Shown in pieces: positions 34,454 to 43,198 of a stretch of 64,000 bases of DNA. Position 1 is the first letter of the stretch, and each line of letters begins with the position of its first letter. The translations under genes were made by a program, and so were the position numbers. This stretch comes from Bacillota bacterium (GTDB lineage Bacteria > Bacillota > Clostridia > Lachnospirales > Lachnospiraceae), in the NCBI GenBank assembly GCA_023418475.1, contig JAEZZO010000029.1, positions 1-64,000 of the forward strand, in the 5' to 3' direction. A model generated the notes under the pieces. The model did not search any database. It worked only from the letters and a program-made list of their open reading frames with translations, and was not told where the DNA came from.

Positions 34454-35212
34454 TTATTTCGCATTTTCTAAAAAACCGGTTTCCCTAAGCTCAGCTTCTG
34501 CAAAGCTTTCCATACCTATAATGATAATTACCGTTAAAATACCTTCAATAATTGCAAGCGGTACCTGTGTCGGTGCAAATACGGCAAGGAATTTCAATGC
34601 ACTCGATGCTATTCCTCCATTCTGACTTGGGTAGGCAAGAGCAAGCTGAACACTTGTTACACAATAAGTAAATAAATCGCCTAATGCAGCTGCAATAAAT
34701 ATATTAACTTTACGGTTGAGCTTCAACTTTTTACCTAACATATAAAGCAGCCAGGAGAAAATCGGACCTGCAATTGCCATACTAAAGGTATTAGCACCTA
34801 AAGTTGTAAGCCCTCCGTGTGCTAATAGAATTGCCTGAAATACCAACACAATAATGCCTAATATACTGGTTGCGAGCGGTCCGAAAATCATGGCCGACAG
34901 CCCTGTTCCTGTCATATGGCTGCAACTTCCCGTAACAGATGGAATTTTAAGTGATGAAAGTACAAAAACATAAGCTCCTGACATTGCAAGCAATATTAAG
35001 GTACGCCGTTTTCTTTGCACCATACGGCGTATGCTGATGACACCTGCAACCAGAAATGGTAGGCAAATTGCCCCCCATGCGATACAGTGAACCACTGGCA
35101 GATATCCTTCCATGATGTGCATTGCATAAGCAGTCTGGGATGAGGCCGCCAGTAATGCAATTATAATAGAGAAGCCAATGATACCTTTCTCTTTTTTCGT
35201 CCATTTTAACAT
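34454..35212 (-). CDS. cbiM: Cobalt ECF substrate-binding subunit CbiM
   Basis: A 252-residue membrane protein. An N-terminal signal-like hydrophobic segment (about 10-25) is followed by 'AMHIMEGYLPVVHCIAWG', the metal-binding Met-His end of mature CbiM after signal removal. 'SCSHMTGTGLSAMIFGP' and 'TLGANTFSMAIAGP' follow. The start at 35212 lies 8 bases after GGAGG. It is not fused to a PDGLE domain; a separate cbiN follows. Behind a cobalamin riboswitch, so a cobalt importer feeding B12 synthesis is the natural reading. Confidence 0.94.
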   Translation of the reverse strand: MLKWTKKEKGIIGFSIIIALLAASSQTAYAMHIMEGYLPVVHCIAWGAICLPFLVAGVISIRRMVQRKRRTLILLAMSGAYVFVLSSLKIPSVTGSCSHMTGTGLSAMIFGPLATSILGIIVLVFQAILLAHGGLTTLGANTFSMAIAGPIFSWLLYMLGKKLKLNRKVNIFIAAALGDLFTYCVTSVQLALAYPSQNGGIASSALKFLAVFAPTQVPLAIIEGILTVIIIIGMESFAEAELRETGFLENAK

Positions 35213-35235
35213 TTTCATATCCTCCTTAAAATTTA

Positions 35236-36234
35236 TCATTTCTCTGCTATATATTGAAGCTGATATAACGCATTAGCCCATGACCCGCAATTTTTTTGAA
35301 GCCGTTTTCTGATTTCAGGGGAAACTTCCGCTTTTTGGGGTATGTGATGGAGTCGTTCCGCCATTTTCTTCACAAAAATCAAATCCCCGATACACTGATC
35401 ATCAAGATTTAATACTTTATAGTAACAGTCAAATAACATATTTTGATGATAAAGCTTATGATTACTTTTATACCTATGAACAGAAGAAAACGGCCTGATC
35501 TTTGCCACAGGCTCCAATCCGATTTGATACAACGCGTTTCTCCAGTTCCCACAGCGATGGATCAGCTTTTCTCTCACATCAGGGTCAACTTCATTGCGCA
35601 TCGGTGCTCTTCCAAGTGCTTTTGCCTGTCTGTCAATTATTTGCAGGCAGTATAGGTATTCCTCTTCCAGATTATCTATCTTATACAAAGAATATTTTGC
35701 AAAAAATTTCTGATTTAAACCGGCCTCCTGAATTATTTCCTGCCAAGTAAAGATCCCTTTTAACATATCCTTAGCCAACTGTGGCATTTCTCCGGGATGC
35801 GGTATACGCCCCAGCACTTTCGCACGCTCACGTATTTCAAAGATACTCAAATCCCGTTTCTGTTTTGACACAGACAACTTTTCCAGGGTCGTACCCCCAT
35901 AGCCTGCATTTTTAGGAAGTCCCGCTGCTATTAATGCATAGGGCCATTTTTTGAACCGCAATTTAATATATTCACGCCAAACCCAGAAGATTTCCTTTTG
36001 AGCTGGTGAATGTCCAAGCTTCTTCGCCATCTCAGTAATAACAAACAGTAGCTGCTCATCGGATAGGCTGCGATACAATTGTTTCCCGCCGGGTGTACTA
36101 AGTGAAAACTTTCCGCCAATAGTAGTCTCTTCATCTTTTTTTCCAGACTCCGGATCACTACTTGCCTCCGCTATCCGCCAAAGCTCTTCGTAGTAGGTAT
36201 TACTCTGCTTTTTAGTCAGTTTTAAACAATTCAT
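35236..36234 (-). CDS. Protein of homing-endonuclease-associated repeats (HEAR), function unknown
   Basis: A 332-residue soluble basic protein made of at least four ~50-residue helical repeats with the pattern 'A(K)xLGxxPxxxEx..…W..AL..aGL': for example 'MAKKLGHSPAQKEI..WPYALIAAGL', 'RAKVLGRIPHPGEMP', 'QAKALGRAPMRNEV..NWRNALYQIGL' and 'MAERLHHIPQKAEV..SWANALYQL'. This matches HEAR, a putative DNA-binding helix-turn-helix module. No nuclease domain is visible. It is the first gene behind the cobalamin riboswitch and is followed 23 bp later by cbiM. A role as regulator of cobalt uptake is speculation. Confidence 0.8.
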   Translation of the reverse strand: MNCLKLTKKQSNTYYEELWRIAEASSDPESGKKDEETTIGGKFSLSTPGGKQLYRSLSDEQLLFVITEMAKKLGHSPAQKEIFWVWREYIKLRFKKWPYALIAAGLPKNAGYGGTTLEKLSVSKQKRDLSIFEIRERAKVLGRIPHPGEMPQLAKDMLKGIFTWQEIIQEAGLNQKFFAKYSLYKIDNLEEEYLYCLQIIDRQAKALGRAPMRNEVDPDVREKLIHRCGNWRNALYQIGLEPVAKIRPFSSVHRYKSNHKLYHQNMLFDCYYKVLNLDDQCIGDLIFVKKMAERLHHIPQKAEVSPEIRKRLQKNCGSWANALYQLQYIAEK

Positions 36235-36314
36235 CCTATTACCTCATTTACTGTAACTAAGTTTTATTTCATAGATTGCATTCTATTTCACAGGTTGTAT
36301 TTTCGATGAAATAA

Positions 36315-36350
36315 AATAAGGCCATGACAATTTTAATTGTCACAGCCGAT
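36315..36350 (-). terminator. Terminator of the cobalamin riboswitch
   Basis: On the minus strand, GGCTGTGACAATT pairs with AATTGTCATGGCC (plus coordinates 36321-36347), followed by TTATTTTATTT. It lies between the riboswitch core and the first gene and is the likely expression platform. Confidence 0.8.
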
Positions 36351-36394
36351 TTTCTGTGAATTTTGGTTGACCTTAATACAGATTCCAAGCCAAC

Positions 36395-36590
36395 TATCTT
36401 TTTGTAGGTCTTCTGACTCACGCTTTCGAAGTTATCCCTTCTTCATCCATTCTTAGCCTTCTCAGGTTTCCCCAATGACTGATTTTCATCAATAAGAACA
36501 GACTCCACGTTTACAGCGGCGGTACCGTCTGAGATTTTCACTCAATTCCCTTGTTCATCCATATTCACCATACGGAATATGGCCACAAAA
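36395..36590 (-). promoter_or_regulatory. Cobalamin riboswitch
   Basis: Minus-strand sequence shows the cobalamin aptamer order: AGGGAA..GAGTGAAAATCTC, ACCGCCGCTGTAA, GAAAATCAGTCATTGGGGAAACCTGAGAAGGC in outline (the B12-box-like core), and near the end GTGAGTCAGAAGACCTAC. It lies in the leader of the HEAR-cbiMNQO operon and should lower expression when cobalamin is plentiful. Confidence 0.92.
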
Positions 36591-36615
36591 AGTAATTCCT
36601 GTATTGAAATAATGA

Positions 36616-36643
36616 ATGCCCATTCTATGAAGAACGGACATTT
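36616..36643 (-). terminator. Hairpin between the two riboswitch elements
   Basis: On the minus strand, AATGTCCGTTCT pairs imperfectly with AGAATGGGCATT around a 4-base loop, followed by CATTATTTC. It may be the expression platform of the upstream element. Confidence 0.5.
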
Positions 36644-36664
36644 GTATTTGATACTATAACAGAA

Positions 36665-36826
36665 TGCATATCCCAACACGGAAGCTTTATGTAAAATACG
36701 ATTTTCGCTGACTTATACCCAAATAGGGTAATTACAGCAAGCTTGCCTGTGCTGGACTTCCACCAATCTTTCATTAAGAGTTACTGCTAATGACCGCATT
36801 CCTCATCGCATCTGTTATTATTTAAT
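36665..36826 (-). promoter_or_regulatory. Second, divergent cobalamin-riboswitch-like element
   Basis: Minus-strand sequence just after the promoter includes TTGGTGGAAGTCCAGCACAGGC, GCTGTAATTACCC and TATAAGTCAGC in outline and in the order expected of a short cobalamin aptamer (GGTG..TCC, CTGTAA, AAGTCAG). The last conserved block (ACCTGCC) is not matched. It could be an AdoCbl-variant aptamer or a degenerate copy. Confidence 0.5.
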
Positions 36827-36833
36827 TTGTTTT

Positions 36834-36862
36834 ATTATACTATAGTGCCTATAGAGTGTCAA
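36834..36862 (-). promoter_or_regulatory. Consensus promoter of the tandem riboswitch leader
   Basis: On the minus strand, perfect TTGACA (36857-36862), 17 bp, perfect TATAAT (36834-36839). Transcription would begin near 36827 and run through both riboswitch elements, ~590 bases before the first gene. Confidence 0.92.
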
Positions 36863-36902
36863 CTGTAAAATATCCCTTGTAACTGCTTAAATACTGCTAT
36901 TG

Positions 36903-37673
36903 TTAATTTTCAAAAAATAATGCAGAGGAAAGCAGGAGCTTTGTATAACTATCCTTCGGTTGATGTATAATTAACTCTGTCGGACCTTCCTCAACCATTT
37001 TTCCATCCCGCATAACGATTAACCTGTCGCACAGACCGCTTGCAAGTGCCAGATCATGAGACACAAATAGAATGGATAATCCCAGTTCATGCCGCAGGTT
37101 CGATAAAAGGTCAACAATCTGCGCCTGTGCCGATACATCGAGTGCGCTGGTTACCTCATCACATAACAGTATTTTTGGCTCCCCGGCTAACCCTCTGGCA
37201 ATTGCAAATCTCTGACACTGACCACCACTTAATCTCGAAGGATATCTGTCAGCAAGTTGCGGATCTAATCCCACCATATGGATTAACTCATCTTTCCTAT
37301 CTAACAGATCTTGTCCCGAAAGTCCGACAAGCCTTTTAAGTGGCTCGGTAAGGGATGTTCCTACTCTCATCCTTGGATCAAAGGATCCCATCGCATCCTG
37401 AAATACCATCTGTACTGATTTGCACACCTCGCCTGGCCGCTTTCCAAAAATATCCACACCACAGAGCTTTATCTCTCCTGCGCTTGGTTTATCAAGGCAC
37501 GCCACACAGCGAAGAAGAGTACTCTTGCCACTTCCGCTCTCACCAATTACACCCACTATCTCTCCTGGCATGAGAAAGAGGTTCATATCGGATACAGCCT
37601 GCTTGAAGTTTCCATTGCGTTTATATTTTTTATAAAGACCCTTTATCTCAAGAATAGGGTTTACCTCATTCAT
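36903..37673 (-). CDS. Nickel/peptide ABC importer ATPase (NikE/DppF-like)
   Basis: A 256-residue ATPase with Walker A 'GESGSGKST', 'QMVFQDAMGSFDPRM' (the Q-loop form typical of Opp/Dpp/Nik ATPases), signature 'LSGGQCQRFAIARG', Walker B 'ILLCDEVTSALD' and 'FVSHDLALAS'. It overlaps the upstream NikD-like gene by 4 bp (ATGA). Last gene of a five-gene importer operon. Substrate could be nickel, a metallophore or peptide. Confidence 0.92.
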   Translation of the reverse strand: MNEVNPILEIKGLYKKYKRNGNFKQAVSDMNLFLMPGEIVGVIGESGSGKSTLLRCVACLDKPSAGEIKLCGVDIFGKRPGEVCKSVQMVFQDAMGSFDPRMRVGTSLTEPLKRLVGLSGQDLLDRKDELIHMVGLDPQLADRYPSRLSGGQCQRFAIARGLAGEPKILLCDEVTSALDVSAQAQIVDLLSNLRHELGLSILFVSHDLALASGLCDRLIVMRDGKMVEEGPTELIIHQPKDSYTKLLLSSALFFEN

Positions 37674-38620
37674 TTCTCACTCTCCATACAGCAAGCATAA
37701 TGCTCACTTTTTATCTTTGCAAGTTCATATTTTCTGTTTTTACAAGCATCGACTCGCAGCGGACAACGCATATAAAAGGCACAGCCCGGCATTGCTGCCC
37801 CATATAACGGCATTTGCCCTTTAAGACCAACAGAGCGTTTTCCATCCGGCTTTGGAACAGAAGCTACAAGACTTCGTGTATAAGGATGTAGTGGAAAATG
37901 CAGTATTTCTGACGTTTTCCCATATTCAATAAGCCTTCCTGCATACATTACACCTGTATTGTCCGCTATCTTTGCTGCTACGCCAAGATTATGTGTCACT
38001 AGTATTATTGTCGTGTCAGCGTATTCCTTCAAGGATTGAAGTTCATCCAGTACAGATTTCTGCGTTGACACGTCAAGGGCACTGGTGGGTTCATCCAGCA
38101 GTAAAAGTCTGGGCATAAGCAATATAGCTGCTGCAATGGCAATGCGTTGGTTCATACCGCCACTCATCTCATAGGGACAGCTATTGAGAATATGTTCTCC
38201 ATCCGGTAAACCCAGTTTATTAAAGTATTCTATCATCTCTGTAAAAGACTTTTTCCCCTTAAATTTATTATGACTGCACAGCATTTCTGCAAACTGCTTC
38301 CGGTAGCTGCGTATGGGATTAAAAGCCGCTCCGGGATTTTGAAATACCATTCCAATATTAGAACCGAATAGCTTTTTTCGCCCCGCGGCTGACATAGCGG
38401 TAAGTTCTTCACCACCGTAAAATATATGACCATCCTCCGTTATGATTTCCATATCAGGTATTCCCATGATAGCTTTGAGCAGTGAAGTCTTGCCACAGCC
38501 ACTCTCCCCGACGATAGCAAGCGTCTCACCAGGGTAAACTTCGAGGTTGACATCTGCGGTTACAAGTTCTCCTCCATAGGAAAGATTAAGTTTTTCTATT
38601 TTCAATAAAGGGTTCTGCAT
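37670..38620 (-). CDS. Nickel/peptide ABC importer ATPase (NikD/DppD-like)
   Basis: A ~316-residue ATPase: Walker A 'GESGCGKTS', 'GMVFQNPGAAFNPI', signature 'MSGGMNQRIAIAAAILL', Walker B 'LLLLDEPTSALD'. The C-terminal extension 'MPGCAFYMRCPLRVDACKN' with spaced cysteines is the oligopeptide/dipeptide transporter tail, which may hold an iron-sulfur cluster. The start is uncertain (38620, 38629 or 38641); all overlap the upstream permease gene by 35-56 bp. Confidence 0.92.
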   Translation of the reverse strand: MQNPLLKIEKLNLSYGGELVTADVNLEVYPGETLAIVGESGCGKTSLLKAIMGIPDMEIITEDGHIFYGGEELTAMSAAGRKKLFGSNIGMVFQNPGAAFNPIRSYRKQFAEMLCSHNKFKGKKSFTEMIEYFNKLGLPDGEHILNSCPYEMSGGMNQRIAIAAAILLMPRLLLLDEPTSALDVSTQKSVLDELQSLKEYADTTIILVTHNLGVAAKIADNTGVMYAGRLIEYGKTSEILHFPLHPYTRSLVASVPKPDGKRSVGLKGQMPLYGAAMPGCAFYMRCPLRVDACKNRKYELAKIKSEHYACCMESEK

Positions 38621-39464
38621 CTTTATCATTTCTCCGTCCATTCACGTCCATAATATCACGGACAGAATCTCCCAAATAATTAAATATCATAATGGTTGCA
38701 ACCATCGCTGCGCCAGGTGCTAATACTGTCCAGGGTGCAAGCTGCATATATGCCCTGGCCTCATTTATCATAGAACCCCATTCTGCCTGAGGTGGTATGA
38801 TCCCAATACCAAGAAAAGACAACCCCGCGATTCCAATCATCATGGTTCCTATCTGTGTGCTGGCATTCACCAGCAGAGGCCCTAATATATTTGGTACTAT
38901 ATGCCGAAACAGAAGCTCGCCATCTCTGCAACCAGAAAGTTTTGCCGCAGCAACAAAAGCCTCCTCCTTTATTGACAATACAGCGCTGCGGGCAAGACGG
39001 GCATACAGCGTCCATCCCGTTAAGCTCATAGCAATCATAGCATTTATGAGATTCCCGCCCAAAATTCCTGCGATAGCTATCGCCAGTACCATTTGTGGAA
39101 GAGCCAGTAAAATATCTGCCATACGCATTATTACTTCATCCACTATCCCACAGTACCAGCCGCACAAAACTCCCAGAAACGTGCCAACAACAAATGACAC
39201 AGCAACTAAGGTCAAAGCAGAGAATACAGATATTCTCATACCCATAAGGACACGGGAAAACACACAGCGGCCAAGTTTGTCCGTGCCAAAAGGATATTGC
39301 GGGCACGGAGCTGTTTTCATAGAGTTCGAATTCGTCATGTACGGATCGTTTGGAACCAGTATCGGCGCTATTATCGCAAGAATAATAAGTATTACAGCCA
39401 AAGCAAGAAACACAATGACCCGGTGTTTTATCTTTTCATAAGAAGCACTCTTCTTACTGTTCAT
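38586..39464 (-). CDS. Nickel/peptide ABC importer permease (NikC/DppC-like)
   Basis: A 292-residue permease with six hydrophobic segments. It has the N-terminal motif 'PNDPYMTNSNSMKTAPCPQYPFGTDKLGRCVFSRVLMG' in outline and the EAA loop 'EEAFVAAAKLSGCRDGELLFRHIVPNI'. GGAGGAAGG precedes the ATG, which overlaps the NikB-like stop by 4 bp. The usual partner of the neighbouring permease. Confidence 0.94.
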   Translation of the reverse strand: MNSKKSASYEKIKHRVIVFLALAVILIILAIIAPILVPNDPYMTNSNSMKTAPCPQYPFGTDKLGRCVFSRVLMGMRISVFSALTLVAVSFVVGTFLGVLCGWYCGIVDEVIMRMADILLALPQMVLAIAIAGILGGNLINAMIAMSLTGWTLYARLARSAVLSIKEEAFVAAAKLSGCRDGELLFRHIVPNILGPLLVNASTQIGTMMIGIAGLSFLGIGIIPPQAEWGSMINEARAYMQLAPWTVLAPGAAMVATIMIFNYLGDSVRDIMDVNGRRNDKDAEPFIENRKT

Positions 39465-40402
39465 CTTCCTTCCTCCAATACTCCCACCCTCGGATCAAGC
39501 TTATGCTGTAAAATGTCTGTTAACAGATTAATAGTGACAAATACAATTGCCATCCAGATAACAACTCCCTGAATCACCGGGTAATCTCGTGCGGTGATGG
39601 AATCCATTGTAAGTTTACCAATTCCCGGCCACATAAAAATTGTCTCCACCACTACACTGCCTCCTAAAAGTGTACCTACGGACAACCCAATTATAGTAGT
39701 AATGGCACTTGCTGTATTATATAGTACATTCCGAAATAAAATATATTGTTCCCGTACCCCTCTGGTCCGTGCACCTATGACATACTGTTTTCTCAACTCT
39801 TCCAACACTTCTGCACGTATTTGCCTAACAAATCGGCTCATCATTGGAATCGAAAGCGCGAGTGCCGGTAAAAAAAGCCCTTGAAACGTTCCTTTCGCAA
39901 TGACAGGAAAAGCTCTAATTCTAATGCATAGAAAATACATGAGTAATACCGATATAAGAAAATTCGGCATAGAATTTCCTATAAAGCTGAGGAAGCGTAT
40001 GACATAATCCTCCACACGGTTTTGTCTCAACGCTGTGAAGATACCAAGTGGTACTGATATGGCAACAGACATAATCAAGCTGGAAAGAGCCAGGATAAGT
40101 GTATTTTTCATGTTTTTCCATAATTTATCAGCCACAGGCCGACCATCCTTATAAGAGACTCCAAGATCTCCGTGCAGAATACCCACCAGCCAATCACCAT
40201 ACTGGATAAAGAATGGACGATTGAGTCCCATTTCATCCCGTGTTTTTTCAAGAACTGCCTGACTTACCTCAACTCCCCCTGCCAATAACTTTTTTTGAGC
40301 CGGGTCACCGGGAGATAGATACATAAGTCCGTATACTAAAAACGTCAGTCCTATGATTACAGGTATTAGCTGTAACAGTCGTTTTCCAATATATCTTTTC
40401 AA
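39461..40402 (-). CDS. Nickel/peptide ABC importer permease (NikB/DppB-like)
   Basis: A 313-residue permease with six hydrophobic segments; 'RLLQLIPVIIGLTFLVYGLMYLSPGDPAQ' in outline is the typical start, and the EAA loop is 'RKQYVIGARTRGVREQYILFRNVLYN'. The start is probably a TTG at 40402, 9 bases after GAGG. It lies 65 bp downstream of the binding-protein gene, with a 9-bp hairpin in the gap. Confidence 0.93.
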   Translation of the reverse strand: MKRYIGKRLLQLIPVIIGLTFLVYGLMYLSPGDPAQKKLLAGGVEVSQAVLEKTRDEMGLNRPFFIQYGDWLVGILHGDLGVSYKDGRPVADKLWKNMKNTLILALSSLIMSVAISVPLGIFTALRQNRVEDYVIRFLSFIGNSMPNFLISVLLMYFLCIRIRAFPVIAKGTFQGLFLPALALSIPMMSRFVRQIRAEVLEELRKQYVIGARTRGVREQYILFRNVLYNTASAITTIIGLSVGTLLGGSVVVETIFMWPGIGKLTMDSITARDYPVIQGVVIWMAIVFVTINLLTDILQHKLDPRVGVLEEGR

Positions 40403-40430
40403 ATTATTATCCTCATCTGATAAACGTAAG

Positions 40431-40454
40431 AAGGGATGGTATTTCCATCCCTTT
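40431..40454 (-). terminator. Intercistronic hairpin after the binding-protein gene
   Basis: AAGGGATGG (40431-40439) and CCATCCCTT (40445-40453) with a 5-base loop. No clear T run, so more likely a partial terminator or mRNA stabiliser that lets the binding protein be made in excess over the permeases. Confidence 0.6.
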
Positions 40455-40467
40455 CCGGTTTCTGTAT

Positions 40468-42018
40468 TTAAGATATTTTTGATGAATTAGCATTAATTCC
40501 ATAGAAGTCAAAGGGACATGTCTCTGAATAACCCGAAACACCCTTACGCAGGACTGTAATCTTATTGAAGAGTCCTACATAACCAAATGCATTATCATCG
40601 ATGGTGCTTTGAACAATCTGATTGGCAAGCTCGGCTCTCTTAATCGTATCACTTTCATACTCCAACTTATTAATGAGCTTTTCACAATCTTCATTATGGA
40701 AACCTGCAATCGCCCAACGGCTCTCCTGCCTTAGAACAGAATCTATAAAATAATATGGATCTCCTGCTTTATCAGCTATCATACAATACAGGGCTATGTC
40801 AAAATCTCCGGTGGAAATATAGGTTCCATCCGGGTCCTCCTCACAGGTAAGCTTGGAGTCAATACCCACGGCTTTAAGCTGCTCCTGCATGAGTGTCGCC
40901 AACGTATCGAGAGAACGGGCGGCATAATAACAGATATTGAGAGATATTGGTTTCCCTTCCTTCTCATAGATGCCTCTGGAATTAAGTGTATAGCCATCCT
41001 CTTCCAGAAGCGTCTTTGCTTTAACGGTATCCACAGCCGGAACACTTGCCTTACCATAGCCGGTAGCGGTTCCAAATGGACCTGTTGCGGCGGATACGGT
41101 TCCGTTTAAGTATTTTGCAATGGTGTTTTTATTTACAGTCAGATTAATTGCCTCACGAATAGAGGCATCAAGCTTGTTTTCGTTAAGTGCATAAAATTGC
41201 AGACGAGAAGCTGGCAATATGGTGATTTTATAAGTGTCAGGGTCTGCCTGGTATGTCTCCAATGCAGCAGCGGTAACACTTGTATAGCCGTCAATTTCAC
41301 CGTTCTGCATGGCCATCTGTTTGGAGTCATCGTCCTGCATATAGAGGAAGGTTGCTCCTGCAAGCCTTACTTCACCATTCCAGTACTTCTCATTCCGTAC
41401 AACCTTTACCGTGCCTTCCGGTTCAAAGGACGAAATAGCAAATGGACCTGTGCAGACAGGTGCATTATCAAAATCACTGGTGTTATCAAGATCCATTATG
41501 CCAAGCTCCGGACTTGCCAGGTCATTTCTCATTGTCGGGTACACATCAGGCGTTTTAATCGTTATGGTCTTCTCATCAGTTGTTTTTATATCAAATTCTG
41601 ACAAATATGCAAAACGTTCATTCTCAGCCGCTGCACGCCTTAGGTTTTTCACCGCCATATCAGCGGTAACGGTTTTACCATTCGAAAAACAGATACCGTC
41701 CGCAAGAGTTATTGTCCAGGTATTTCCGTCCTGCTTTGCGCTCTGTGCAAGCCATGGCTGCGCATTGGATTGATCGTCCATCTTAAACAAAGTTTCACTC
41801 AGACCATAAATAGATGTAAACCAGCCATAATAATCCTTATGTACATCAAGGCTCGGATAAGCGAAACTTTCTGCTATCGTGATTGTTTTGTCTGTTTTAC
41901 CAATTACTAATTGAGTGGGTACAGGTGTTGCGTTATTTATTGCAGCCTTGTTGGATGTGCAGGCGCAAAGTATTAATGCCATAAAGAGCACAAGAAACAA
42001 AGCGGTATTTTTTTTCAT
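40468..42018 (-). CDS. Nickel/peptide ABC importer substrate-binding lipoprotein (NikA-like)
   Basis: A 516-residue SBP of the family-5 type (pfam SBP_bac_5). The lipobox 'ILCACTS' lies near residue 20. Typical stretches are 'IYGLSETLFKMDDQSNAQPWLA', 'ICFSNGKTVTADMAVKNLRRA' and 'GTGPF'-like 'CTGPFAISSFEP'. The start at 42018 follows GGAGGAAG. First gene of the importer operon. Located between two cobalt systems and a zinc system, it is more likely a metal or metal-chelate binder than a peptide binder, but this is inference. Confidence 0.92.
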   Translation of the reverse strand: MKKNTALFLVLFMALILCACTSNKAAINNATPVPTQLVIGKTDKTITIAESFAYPSLDVHKDYYGWFTSIYGLSETLFKMDDQSNAQPWLAQSAKQDGNTWTITLADGICFSNGKTVTADMAVKNLRRAAAENERFAYLSEFDIKTTDEKTITIKTPDVYPTMRNDLASPELGIMDLDNTSDFDNAPVCTGPFAISSFEPEGTVKVVRNEKYWNGEVRLAGATFLYMQDDDSKQMAMQNGEIDGYTSVTAAALETYQADPDTYKITILPASRLQFYALNENKLDASIREAINLTVNKNTIAKYLNGTVSAATGPFGTATGYGKASVPAVDTVKAKTLLEEDGYTLNSRGIYEKEGKPISLNICYYAARSLDTLATLMQEQLKAVGIDSKLTCEEDPDGTYISTGDFDIALYCMIADKAGDPYYFIDSVLRQESRWAIAGFHNEDCEKLINKLEYESDTIKRAELANQIVQSTIDDNAFGYVGLFNKITVLRKGVSGYSETCPFDFYGINANSSKIS

Positions 42019-42129
42019 TCTTCCTCCATTCCTACGCATGTTTTCTGCGCATAAGATTAAAAGCGCTTACTTTCAACCTTTCATTTTTGTCTATCTATGT
42101 ATTTTCTGCCATGATCCTAATAAAACTAT

Positions 42130-42894
42130 TTATTTGATCGCTTTGAGCAGAAACATGGGAGTTGAAACATAATTTATTTTTTCCGTCTCATCCCAGACAC
42201 GTTCACCGATACCTGTATCAACTGTAACAGAAGAAAAACCCGCATCATTTAACATCTTAATATCTGTCCCCGGTCTTTGCTGCCGGCTCAGTATAAGGTT
42301 CCTGGAGATATTCTCCATAACCGCACTTTCAGAGTAATCATTGAAATCTTTTATTCCAAGCTCAGCTATGTGCCGCCTGTCATGCAGATATTCTTTACAC
42401 TTTCTCTCATCATACAGATAGGCATACCAGCCCGCATCGAAATTCAGAAGCACTCCGCCTTTCTTAAGTACTCTATACCAATCGCAGTAGGCTACCTGAG
42501 GTTTTTCAAGATTCCAGGTGAGATTTCTTGTTAGAATGACTTCAAAACTAGCTTCCATAAAATCCAGATTATGTGCATCCATACGGTAAAAATCAATTTT
42601 ATCCCTGTACTCTCCAGCATTTTCAACAGCTTTGTCCAGCATAGCCTGCGTATAATCCACTGCTGTTACCTGATAGCCTCTCTTTGCCATTCCTATTGCA
42701 AAAAATCCGGGCCCCGTTCCAATATCAAGAATATGTAAATCACGATCATCAGGCAGATGTTCCATAATAACCTTCATCCACCTTTCTTCATTTTCGTGCA
42801 TCATTTCATAATTAATAAGCTCCGAATAGCTTTCTGCCCTTCGAGTCCAATATTGTTCTATTTCGCTAAGTAGTGATTCTGTATGAATATTCAT
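42130..42894 (-). CDS. Class I SAM-dependent methyltransferase
   Basis: A 254-residue methyltransferase: motif I 'ILDIGTGPGFFAIGMAKRGYQVTAVDYTQAML' in outline (about 52-82), the acidic loop 'FYRMDAHNLDF', and motif 'EVILTRNLTWNL' where many have a Asp-Pro-Pro-like element. The start at 42894 follows GGAGG by 8 bases. It lies 111 bp upstream of the importer SBP gene on the same strand. Methyltransferases beside Nik/Cnt-type importers sometimes modify metal chelators; that role here is conjecture. Confidence 0.88.
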   Translation of the reverse strand: MNIHTESLLSEIEQYWTRRAESYSELINYEMMHENEERWMKVIMEHLPDDRDLHILDIGTGPGFFAIGMAKRGYQVTAVDYTQAMLDKAVENAGEYRDKIDFYRMDAHNLDFMEASFEVILTRNLTWNLEKPQVAYCDWYRVLKKGGVLLNFDAGWYAYLYDERKCKEYLHDRRHIAELGIKDFNDYSESAVMENISRNLILSRQQRPGTDIKMLNDAGFSSVTVDTGIGERVWDETEKINYVSTPMFLLKAIK

Positions 42895-42972
42895 TATTAT
42901 CAACCTCCAATGTAACAGAATAAATTCCTTCCATGATAACATCTCTTTACTTTCCTATATAGAATAGGATTC

Positions 42973-43050
42973 CAATGTCAAAACCCAAAAATGATTTACC
43001 GAATGAATATGAGTGCATCTATATAACCAGGATCAAGCTTTTGACAATCG
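42973..43050 (+). repeat. Repeat A, copy 7 (shortened)
   Basis: TGTCAAAACCC at the left mirrors GCTTTTGACA at the right; between them lie GAATGAATATGAGTGCATCTATAT and AACCAGGATCAAG in outline. The central hairpin is absent, leaving the two outer arms fused. Confidence 0.7.
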
Positions 43051-43198
43051 AATCAGAATAGGCAATTGCGATACTATATAGAAGGTTATCCTGAGAAGAA
43101 GAATTTTTAATAGATTAGCATATATCATTTTCTCTTTGCAAGCCGGGCAGGGGGATACTATTTGCAAAATTCGTCAAAATCTAGTTTCAGCAGAATAC

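Noticed and set aside
35212..35239. 4-bp ATGA overlap between the HEAR gene and cbiM
   Set aside because: The upstream cbiM start at 35239 is not supported by a ribosome site; GGAGG sets the start at 35212, leaving a 23-bp gap.
38797..39441. 214-codon plus-strand open frame opposite the NikC-like permease gene
   Set aside because: It lies fully antisense to a well-supported permease, has no ribosome site, and its composition is that of a reverse-complement shadow.
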